From Bog-159 sp050011755 (GTDB lineage: Bacteria; Acidobacteriota; Terriglobia; Bryobacterales; Bryobacteraceae), in the NCBI GenBank assembly GCA_050011755.1, contig JBEKIM010000001.1, forward strand, positions 134,705 through 198,704: a stretch of 64,000 nt of DNA. Direction: 5' to 3'. How positions within the stretch are numbered: the first letter of the stretch is position 1; each line of letters opens with the position of its first letter. The notes under the pieces are model-generated. The model was not told the DNA's origin, ran no database searches, and worked only from the letters and a program-made list of their open reading frames with translations. Positions 36,801 to 44,400 of the stretch are shown one piece after another. The position numbers and the translations under genes are program-made.

Positions 36801-39800
36801 ACGCCGCTATCCAGAAGCTCGAAACCGCCCGGCTCGCGGCCCGCCCCATCCCCGTCGCCTGCGCCTTCCATTCTCCGCTGATGGAACCGGCCCGCGAGCG
36901 TTTCGCCGAAGTATTGGCCCGCCAGACTTTCGCCAGGCCCGCCGCCGCGGTTTTCTCCAATACTTTGGGCGCGCAATATCCCGAAGATCCCCAGGAAATC
37001 CGCGCGCTACTCGCCAGCCACTTGGTGTGCCCGGTAAAATTTGTCGACGAAATCCGCGCCATGTACGAGCAAGGTGCGCGCGTGTTCCTCGAAGTCGGAC
37101 CCAAAGGCGTGCTCACCGGCCTTGCCCGCCAGATCCTGGATGGCAAGGACGCCCGCTTCATTCAAATCGACAGCGATCGCAACGCGCTCATCCAATTCTT
37201 GAACGCGCTGGCGCAGTTGGCCGTTGAAGGCGTGCCGGTGGATGCCGCGCAACTCCTGCGCGGCCGCGTCCCACAGCCCGAACCCGCGGCCCGTGAAACC
37301 GGCTGGATGGTGAACGGCCTGCGGGCCTTCCCGCGCACCCAGCCGCCGCATATCGTGAAGCCGCTCGAACTGGTCTCCCCATCCTCCATTCCACAACCGG
37401 CTCCCGTAGTGACTCCGGCCGCGGCGCCCGCGCCTCTTCCGCCCTCTGTCCCTGCGCCTGCCGCCAGTGACGCGGTAATGATGCAATTCCAACAACTCAT
37501 GAAGCAGGTCCTGCAGACGCAGACCACTATCATGACGGCATACCTGCAAGGCGCGCCCGCAGGTCCGATCTCCGTTGCCCTGCCGTCGCCACCGCCGCCG
37601 GTAACTGTTGCCGCCGCAACTCCTGCAGTGGCCGCGCCGCAGTCTCCCGCGCCGGTCGTTGCGGCGCCAGCCTCGCTAGTGACTGCACCGCCCGCCGCGC
37701 CGTCCGCACAACGTAGCTTCGTCGAAGATCTGCGCCGTGTCGCAGCCGAACGCACCGGCTATCCGCCGGAGATGCTCGACCTCGACGCCGGCATCGAATC
37801 CGATCTGGGCATCGACTCTATCAAGCGCGTCGAAATCCTCACCGCGATGCAAAAGCTCGGCACCCCCGAGCAGCAGCAACAGGTGCAGGCGGTCCTTAAC
37901 AAGCTCACCGGCGCCAAGACTTTGCGCGAAATCGCCACGATTCTCGAGCAAACCGTCGGGCCAGTCGCCGCACCTACCGTACCCCCCGCGCCTGCCGTCG
38001 CATCCGCCTCCTCCAGCCGCGACTTCATCGGCGAACTGCGCGCCGTCGCCGCCGAACGCACCGGCTATCCGCCGGAGATGCTCGACCTGGATGCCGGCAT
38101 TGAATCCGACCTCGGCATCGACTCCATTAAGCGCGTCGAAATCCTCACCGCGCTGCAGAAGCTCGGCACGCCAGAGCAGCAGCAAAAAGTCCAGGGAATC
38201 CTCAACAAGCTCACCGCCGCCAAGACTCTGCGCGAAATCGCCGCCCTTCTTGAAGAGACCGTAGGGCATTCCGCGCCTGCCCCCGCCGCGCCGCCCGCGC
38301 TGGCGCCCGCATCCGCGCCGCCAATATCCACCAGCCGCGACTTCGTCGAAGAATTGCGCACCGTCGCTGCCGAACGCACCGGCTATCCGCCTGAGATGCT
38401 CGACCTCGACGCCGGCATCGAAGCCGATCTGGGCATCGATTCCATCAAGCGCGTCGAAATCCTCACCGCGCTGCAGAAGCTCGGCACACCCGCCCAACAG
38501 CAGAGCGTGCAAGGCATCATGAACCAACTCACCAGCGCCCGCACGCTGCGTGAGATCGCCGGCCTCCTTGCCGGCTGCGCCGGTGCAAACGCAGCCGCGC
38601 CGCCTGCGCCGGCATCGGTGCCCGCTGCCCCCGCCGCATCCACCAGTCGCGACTATCTCGGCGAGCTCGTCAAAATCGCCAGTGAACGGACCGGCTACGA
38701 ACCGGAGATGCTCGACCTCGACGCCGGCATCGAAGCTGATCTGGGCATCGACTCCATCAAGCGCGTCGAAATCCTCACCGCGCTGCAACAGCGCTCCAGC
38801 CCCGCCGAGCAGGCCCAAATCCAGGGCGTCATGGAAAAGCTCACCAGCGCGCGCACCCTGCGCGAAATCGCCGATCGCATCGCCGCTGCCGCAGGGCTGC
38901 CCGAACCGCAGGCCGTCCCCGTGCCCTTAGTTCAGGTACCGCGCTTCATCCTGACCACTGCCGACAAGCCTCGCAGCCCCGCCAAGCCGCAATACTATCC
39001 GGGCCGTGTCTGTCTGATCACCGATGATGAAACCGGCCTTGCCTCTGCCTTGGCCGATGAGCTAAAGCGCAACGGCGAACGTGCCCTGCTGCTCCGCCAC
39101 AGTCCCGACGCCACCATCGGTGCGGGCGACGTCTTCACCACCGACCTCGCCGATCCGGCACAAGTGGAATCGCTGATCGCGACCATCCGCCGGCAAATCG
39201 GCCCCATCGGCGCCATCATCCATCTCCTGCCGCTGCGCGCCACCCAACCCGCGCTGCAATCGAGTCTTGACGAATGGCGCGAGTTGGTCCGCCTGGATGT
39301 CCGCAGCCTCTACGCGCTGGCCCGTGCTGCCGAAAACGATCTCAAACAAACCGGACGCGCGGGTGGCGCCCTCTTCGCCGCCATCACGGCGCGCGGCGGA
39401 GCCTTTGGCCTCCAACCCAACGGCCCGTTTTCGCCCACCCACTTTGCGGTGGCCGATTTCACCAAAACGCTGGCGCTCGAATTCACCGGCGTCCTATGCA
39501 AGGTCGTGGATCTGGATCCCACCGATCCCAATCCCATCCTCCGCCAGAAACTCGTTGACGAGTTGACCTCGCCCGATGACACCCTCCAGGTCGGCTTGCC
39601 CGGCGATCGCCGCCTAACTGTGCTGCCGCAGATCGCCCCGCTGGATACCCAAACCATCCGCCAGATCCAGCGCGACTGGGTCTTCCTGGTCACCGGCGGC
39701 GCGCGCGGCGTAACCGCTGAAATTGCCCGCCAGCTTGCCGAACACCATCAACCTACGCTCATCCTGGCCGGTGCCTCTCCGCTACCCTCGGGACCCGAGT

Positions 39801-40573
39801 CCGCCGACACCGCCGGTATCGCCGAGACGCCGCGCCTGAAAGCGGCCCTCACGGCTCGCCTGCGCGCTTCTTCCACAACGGTGAAACCCGCCGCCGTCGA
39901 AGCCGCCCTCCAGCGTCTCCTGAAAGATCGCGAAATCCTGCAAAGCATCGAAGGCCTTCGCCGCACCGGCGCGAAAGTGGAATATCATTCCGTGGACGTC
40001 CGCGACGGAGCCGCCTTTGGCGCTTTGATCGATCGCATCTACGCCGCGCATGGCCGCCTGGATGTGGTCATCCACGGCGCAGGCATCATCGAGGACAAAC
40101 TCATCCGCGATAAAACCCCGGAATCCTTCGACCGCGTGTTGCATACCAAGGCCGATTCTGCCTTCCTGCTCAGCCGAAAGCTGCGCCCGGAAAGCCTGCA
40201 GTGCCTGCTGCTGATGTCGTCCATTACCGCGGCCTTCGGCAATCGCGCCCAGGCGGATTACGCCGCCGCCAACGGCATCATGAATGGCCTCTCCGTACTC
40301 CTCGCCGGGCAGTGGCCGGCCCGTGTGGTTGCCATGAACTGGGGACCCTGGGGATCGAGTGGCATGGTTTCCGAGGAAGTGCGCCAACAGTTCCTCACGC
40401 GCGGAATTCAAATGATCCCGCTCGATGGCGGCGCGCAAGCCGCCCTCCGCGAAATCGAATCCGGGCCGCAGTCCGACCCGATCGTGGCCATGGGTGAAGG
40501 CCCATGGAGGGAGATCGCCCTGCCGGCCGGCACTCCCCGCGTTCCGGTCCACGCGTTCGGAAGCCTGAAATGA
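33854..40573 (+). CDS. PfaA-like iterative PKS: TIM-barrel-like domain, KS, AT, four ACPs, KR
   Basis: The product has 2239 residues from the ATG at 33854, which has GGAG 3 nt upstream; a GTG at 33737 is in frame but lacks a ribosome site. Domains: residues ~1-260 resemble a nitronate-monooxygenase-like TIM barrel (WGAGGIG, GVVLDVE). KS ~265-690 has DAACASS with Cys453, EAHGTGT and GHTKSAAG. AT ~800-1110 has GHSYGEY with Ser902. Ala/Pro linkers follow, with a helix at ~1209-1233. Four ACPs each carry LGIDSIKR, with phosphopantetheine serines 1322, 1424, 1530 and 1634. A KR at ~1700-2239 has TGGARGV and Tyr2136. Tandem ACPs are diagnostic of PUFA-synthase-type systems. No dehydratase is present here; one is on the partner at 41420. 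It makes an iterative fatty-acid/polyketide chain of unknown structure. Confidence 0.9.
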   Translation: MPQQFEFLILHAPERLQRQGRCLFAVRLDSRQPELAPAAEYAIVAAAGRKRSKELLKLGRAHSRRVLLQVSTADEAALAADLGFDGIVSAAPLASSLPVWGAGGIGLHSAAAWYAGGAAGVVLDVEEASWAPLAQRFRTLPGILRGLRDSIREHVESAKKHARLEPLETASPDARIDARIMETLADAGIETLLAVGAPQVVFSGFSDARSAAMAAVLAAPLAEKGARIGILAGAGIADEGARLIGELEVPFAGPRVETAPPLKPFDVAIVGMGCLLPKAPNVRAFWANILNKVDAIGDIPKERFNIDLYYDPDRKAKDKMHSRWGGFLDAVPFDPMRYGIPPNALPSIDPLQLLALVTVDQALRDAGYHDREFPREKTSVILGLSGGLGDVGLQYAVRSMLQQFIAKPPAELLQELPEWTEDSFAGLLLNVAAGRVANRFDLGGVNFSVDAACASSLAAVYLAARELADHSSDMAIVGGVDTAQSPFGYMCFAKAQALSARGRCRTFDETADGIAISEGISMMVLKRLEDAERDGDRIYAVIKGVAGSSDGKGKSMTAPRLEGQILALQRAYARANIRPSTIGLIEAHGTGTALGDASELSAVADVFAADGAKPQSCAIGSVKSMVGHTKSAAGITGLMKVALALYHKTLPPTLHVEKPNPKLLEPGTPIFVNTETLPWIPPAGTPRRGGVSAFGFGGTNFHAVLEEFQGDLRDPVDVPQTEKWPAELYLWNDPTPADLAAATGAATSLSPSAQTRLAIVASSPDDLRAKLAKAKTALESKQPLNDSQGIYLAFGPPRGKVAFLFPGQGSQKPHMLRELALTFPEFRASLEQAEQALAGRFPKKLSSYIYPPPAFSPDREKQQNLEITDTVVAQPALGVVEIGLYHTLSRLGVHPDMTAGHSYGEYVALAAAGVISDSALFNLSESRGRAIKDTTHDEAGTMAAVSADAEAIAKALDGMEGITLANHNSPRQTVISGAHAAVHAAIQKLETARLAARPIPVACAFHSPLMEPARERFAEVLARQTFARPAAAVFSNTLGAQYPEDPQEIRALLASHLVCPVKFVDEIRAMYEQGARVFLEVGPKGVLTGLARQILDGKDARFIQIDSDRNALIQFLNALAQLAVEGVPVDAAQLLRGRVPQPEPAARETGWMVNGLRAFPRTQPPHIVKPLELVSPSSIPQPAPVVTPAAAPAPLPPSVPAPAASDAVMMQFQQLMKQVLQTQTTIMTAYLQGAPAGPISVALPSPPPPVTVAAATPAVAAPQSPAPVVAAPASLVTAPPAAPSAQRSFVEDLRRVAAERTGYPPEMLDLDAGIESDLGIDSIKRVEILTAMQKLGTPEQQQQVQAVLNKLTGAKTLREIATILEQTVGPVAAPTVPPAPAVASASSSRDFIGELRAVAAERTGYPPEMLDLDAGIESDLGIDSIKRVEILTALQKLGTPEQQQKVQGILNKLTAAKTLREIAALLEETVGHSAPAPAAPPALAPASAPPISTSRDFVEELRTVAAERTGYPPEMLDLDAGIEADLGIDSIKRVEILTALQKLGTPAQQQSVQGIMNQLTSARTLREIAGLLAGCAGANAAAPPAPASVPAAPAASTSRDYLGELVKIASERTGYEPEMLDLDAGIEADLGIDSIKRVEILTALQQRSSPAEQAQIQGVMEKLTSARTLREIADRIAAAAGLPEPQAVPVPLVQVPRFILTTADKPRSPAKPQYYPGRVCLITDDETGLASALADELKRNGERALLLRHSPDATIGAGDVFTTDLADPAQVESLIATIRRQIGPIGAIIHLLPLRATQPALQSSLDEWRELVRLDVRSLYALARAAENDLKQTGRAGGALFAAITARGGAFGLQPNGPFSPTHFAVADFTKTLALEFTGVLCKVVDLDPTDPNPILRQKLVDELTSPDDTLQVGLPGDRRLTVLPQIAPLDTQTIRQIQRDWVFLVTGGARGVTAEIARQLAEHHQPTLILAGASPLPSGPESADTAGIAETPRLKAALTARLRASSTTVKPAAVEAALQRLLKDREILQSIEGLRRTGAKVEYHSVDVRDGAAFGALIDRIYAAHGRLDVVIHGAGIIEDKLIRDKTPESFDRVLHTKADSAFLLSRKLRPESLQCLLLMSSITAAFGNRAQADYAAANGIMNGLSVLLAGQWPARVVAMNWGPWGSSGMVSEEVRQQFLTRGIQMIPLDGGAQAALREIESGPQSDPIVAMGEGPWREIALPAGTPRVPVHAFGSLK

Positions 40574-40574
40574 A

Positions 40575-40621
40575 CCCGTGGCGCACGCTTTTAGCGTGCC
40601 GGCGGGACTTTTAAGTCCCGC
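40575..40621 (+). repeat. Intergenic double-hairpin repeat (copy C)
   Basis: A 47-nt unit starts 1 nt after the megasynthase stop codon. It has perfect 7-bp (GCACGCT/AGCGTGC) and 9-bp (GCGGGACTT/AAGTCCCGC) stems. The same unit follows at 40673 after a 51-nt spacer. Confidence 0.85.
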
Positions 40622-40672
40622 GCTGGAGTTTGGACATCTGGCGGAGCCACCAATCGTGCTGACTGGCCGCAG

Positions 40673-40718
40673 CCCGTGGCGCACGCTTCAGCGTGCCGGC
40701 GGGAATTTTAAGTCCCGC
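40673..40718 (+). repeat. Intergenic double-hairpin repeat (copy D)
   Basis: This tandem copy of the repeat lies downstream of copy C. Its second stem has one mismatch (GGGAATT against AAGTCCC). It lies 10 nt before the end of the converging vapC gene. Both copies lie between the megasynthase and the VapBC pair. Confidence 0.85.
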
Positions 40719-40728
40719 GCGTGCGTCC

Positions 40729-41157
40729 TCAGGTTAGCAAAACAGCATGGTCGGCTCGCTCGGCCAACGCCCGGTCGAACGTAATCACCGCGCCATCGGC
40801 GCATTCGGCGAAGGCCAGCAGCCAGGCGTCTGCCCAAAGCTTAGGGGAGGCGTGAATCTTGCGCGCATATTTCCGAAAGGCCTCGTCTATCCCGCTCGGT
40901 TCATCGACGAACGCCACCCGGTCGTCACCGAACAAGCGGTCATAGGCCGCCCAAGCCCCCGGCATTCGCAGTGGCCTGCCGTTCATGGCGGCTGGCGTAG
41001 TGAGCAACCGTAGAACGCTCATTTGGGTTACCCGCACAAAACCGATCACGCCGGAATCGGTCGATTCCAGCCACCGCCTGGCGGCAGCGCGGTGCATGTG
41101 ATCCTCCATCAACAGAGCCAGCCACACGTTTACATCAGGGAAAGTCGATGAGATCAT
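40729..41157 (-). CDS. vapC: VapC-type PIN-domain toxin
   Basis: This 142-residue PIN-domain protein begins FPDVNVWLALLMEDHMHR (Asp8, first catalytic acid). Further acidic residues are in the middle, and the C-terminal ADAWLLAFAECADGAVITFDRALAERA has the typical D...D pattern. VapC toxins are ribonucleases that cleave tRNA or rRNA. The gene overlaps the end of vapB by 23 nt and is transcribed away from it in the same direction. It sits between the two megasynthases' 3' ends. Confidence 0.85.
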   Translation of the reverse strand: MISSTFPDVNVWLALLMEDHMHRAAARRWLESTDSGVIGFVRVTQMSVLRLLTTPAAMNGRPLRMPGAWAAYDRLFGDDRVAFVDEPSGIDEAFRKYARKIHASPKLWADAWLLAFAECADGAVITFDRALAERADHAVLLT

Positions 41158-41395
41158 AGATCTGCTCGTTGGTCAGATCGAATGGCCTTCCCGTTGACGG
41201 CACAATCGGCTTATCCAAGTTGAGACGCCGCCTGGGACGCTTTGGCGTGGCTTCATCAACGGCTTGCTCGATACTGCGCAAGATCAACTGGCGTGCCGAG
41301 CAGCCCTTTCGGGCGGCAGCCTCGTGGAGCCGGCGGTGCAGATCCCGCGGCAGATCGATGCTGGTGCGGACCGATTCCGGCTTCACAATCATCAA
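41135..41395 (-). CDS. vapB: VapB-type ribbon-helix-helix antitoxin
   Basis: The product has 86 residues. The N-terminal RHH pattern (RTSIDLPRDLHRRLHEAAARKGCSARQLILRSIEQAV) is a DNA-binding dimer motif. The tail (RPFDLTNEQIYDLIDFP) probably wraps the VapC toxin. It autoregulates such operons as a rule. It starts at ATG 41395 (a second ATG follows directly) 24 nt after the stop of the second megasynthase. Confidence 0.83.
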   Translation of the reverse strand: MMIVKPESVRTSIDLPRDLHRRLHEAAARKGCSARQLILRSIEQAVDEATPKRPRRRLNLDKPIVPSTGRPFDLTNEQIYDLIDFP

Positions 41396-41419
41396 TATAG
41401 TTGCGGCGACTTAAATAAG

Positions 41420-44400
41420 TCAAGCCGCCCGCGCCGCCAGATCGATTCCCGCCAGATCCGCCGCATTCAGCGCGGCCACCGCGCCATGCACGCCCGAATT
41501 TGCGATCGCGACCGCCGGACTGACGCCCAGGCGCTTTTTCCAGGCGCCTTCCACCGCCAGCCGTCCCGCCGCCGGTTCGGCGATCTCCACGTCCGCGGCG
41601 CATAACTGCTCGCCGAAACGCTCCTGGATCAGCACCCGTATCGCGTCCTTGGCGGCGCAACGCCCCAACAGCCAGTCGTAGCGTTCCTTCCCCGTCCCTT
41701 GCATCCTGTCCCAAACCGCCCGCTCGCGGCGGTTTAGCACCAGGTACGCCAGCGTTTTCAGCCAGACGCTATGCGAGGACTCCAGGAACGCCTGCGGCAA
41801 ATCCTCCACGCGGCAGCCCGCCACCCCGCGTTTCCCCGCCACCGGTTCCAGCCACGGCGTGGAAATATACGTCCCGCGCGGATCGATCCGCAACCGCAAG
41901 AACCGCGGAGGCTGCGGGAACCGGCGCGTCTCCCAGTTGTCCAACCGGTAATAAACCTTGCCCGCCCTGTCCAGCACTTCGATGTCGGAATGGATCACCG
42001 CGTCGCTCTCGAATCGGCGCACCACACGGCATTCGAGTTGTGTGCCCGTCGGCGGCGCGGGCGCATAGCAATGGAACGCGCCCACGCGGTACGGAAACAG
42101 GTCCGTCCCTTTCTCGATGGCCTCCCAAAACCAGTACGCGACCACTTGTCCGGCCGCATCCAGCAACACCGGATCGAACAGGAACGCGGGCCGCGGATTG
42201 TCGGTGAATAGCTGCGTGTGTGGCAGGGCCTCCAGTGTGGCGCTGCAACCGTTGCGTCCGGCGCGCTCCACGCTCTTGGTGCCTTGCATCAGCGATCCAT
42301 GGAACATCCCCGTGCGATAGAGTTGCCCGGGTATCCACGCAGATGGCTTTTCGTTTTCCAGCACAAATGGACGCGGTGGCCCGGACTCCCCGTATCGCTC
42401 CGCAAACACCGCCACGGCCTCGGCCAGAATCGGACGCAGCGTACCGGCCGCGCCCGCCTCCCGCAGAGCCACATGCACTTCGCCCGGCGCTGTCTGCTTG
42501 GCCGCGGCCTCGATGGTGTATCCCGGCTTCTCCAGCGTGATCCAGCGCGAAGCCCGGATGTCGCGCATGCCCACCAGCACCTTGCCGGGCTCCAGCATAG
42601 CGCCGCCTTCCGCCAGCATTTCCATCGTTACCGTCAACGGCACCAGTGTCAGCCCAAGCAGTGATGGATCTTCCGTGGATACATCCCGCCCCAGGGCATG
42701 GTCGTGAAAAACGATTTCCCGCTCCGCCGCGAAACGATGCCGCGCCAACGCGCGCACACCCGGCACGTTCTCCACCACGTCGTGAAAGAACGGGAAGCGC
42801 GGCGCGCTCGTTGTGCCCGCCGTGCCCTGGCGGGCCGCCAGGTAAGCCGCCATCACTTCTTGCTGCGTTTGCACGAGCTGCTCCATCATGCTGAGATGCT
42901 CTTGCATCAACGCGGAACGCGCATCGGCCGGCGCTATGGGAGCCGGGGCTGGCGCGGCCGCCACAGCCGCTGCGGTTGCCGCGGCTTGCATCTTCGCGTT
43001 TCCGGCTTCTGGCTTCCGGCGTCCGATCTCCTCTTTCTTGCCCTCCAGCTTGAAACCCACCGGCAGCCGCGCCGGCTGCAATCCCGTTCCCAGCGCCAGC
43101 GAACGCCTGGGTTTTACCTTCTCGCTCGCCGGCCGCGGCGCTCGCCGCGCGTAAAGATGCTCCAACTTGGGATTCAAGCCGTGCGCCACCAACTGTCCCA
43201 GCATATGGTGAAGCTGCACAATGCCCGAACGATGCTGCACGTTCGACGGAATCGACGCGTGCGGTTTCGCGCGCAGCACATCGTCCGTGAACCCGGTCAG
43301 GTTACTGCGCGGGCCAACCTCCAGGAACAACCGCACGCCGTCGCGATGCATGCCTTCGATCGTCTCGCGGAATCGCACCGTGCTCGACCATTGCACGGCT
43401 GCCAGCGCGCGGATTTCCTCGGGATCCTGCGGATACGGCCCGGACGTCACGCACGAATACAGCGCCGTTTCCGCCTTGCCGATGCGCAGCCGGTCGAAAT
43501 GCTGTTTCAGCGGTTTGCTGAACACTTCGAACCAGGGCGTGTGGTAGGCGCGCGCAAACGGCAGCTTCTGGCAAATTGCCCCCTTGGGCGTCAGCACGCC
43601 CACCAGTTTGTCGATCACCGTTTCGTGGCCGCACAAAACCACCTGGTGAATGCAGTTGTCCAGCGCGATATAAAGCTCGCCGTTGCTGGCGGCTACTTGT
43701 TGCTCCAAGAAGGCATGGTCCGCTCCAGCTACGGCCAATAGCACCGCTTCCGGAATATCGCTGGTCGAATTCAGCTTGTCGAAAACTTCGTAAACGCCCA
43801 GGATGTGCCGGATGAGTTCCTCATCGTCGGCCACCTCCACCACGTGCGACGCCAGCAGCGCCGAATGCTCTCCGGTCGAGTGCCCCACCATGGCATCCGC
43901 GTGGATCCCCAGCTTCTCGATCAGCGCGTACATGGCCTGGTTCGCGCAGAACACCGTTTCCGCGCCGGAATCCATGTTGTATAACCGATCCTGGCTCGGC
44001 GATCCCAGCGGCGGGGGAAAGATGACGTCGCTCGGCAGATAATCGCGCGCATGGTTCTCATAAGCGCGATCCATCAGGTCGAATACCTGCCGCACTTCCG
44101 GAAAGTGGATGCACAGGTCGCCCAGCATATTGCGGTACTGCGACCCTTCGCCGGGAAACAGGAAGGCCAGCTTGCCATTCAACCCCAGGGGTTCTTTGAA
44201 ATGATAAATCCCTTCGATTTCTTTGATATTGCGCGTCTTTTCGTCGCCCAACCGCTTGACGGCGCGTTCCAACTTGGCCGCCAGGTCCGTGTGCGACAGC
44301 CCGACCACCGCCATCCGCACGGATCCCATCCGCCGGTTGCAGTTGAGTGTCCAGGCCAGATCCTTCAACGAAAGCCCATCGCCGCCGTCCCGCAGAAGTT

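Noticed and set aside
37700..38900. Tandem ACP region as a CRISPR-like or satellite repeat
   Set aside because: The periodicity of ~306-318 nt is in frame and codes for ACP domains.
37676..40684. Long minus-strand ORFs opposite the ACP and KR regions, with internal repeats
   Set aside because: The repeats simply mirror the tandem ACPs on the other strand.
42698..43741. 347-codon plus-strand ORF opposite the second megasynthase
   Set aside because: Arg/His-rich shadow frame of the AT and linker coding sequence.
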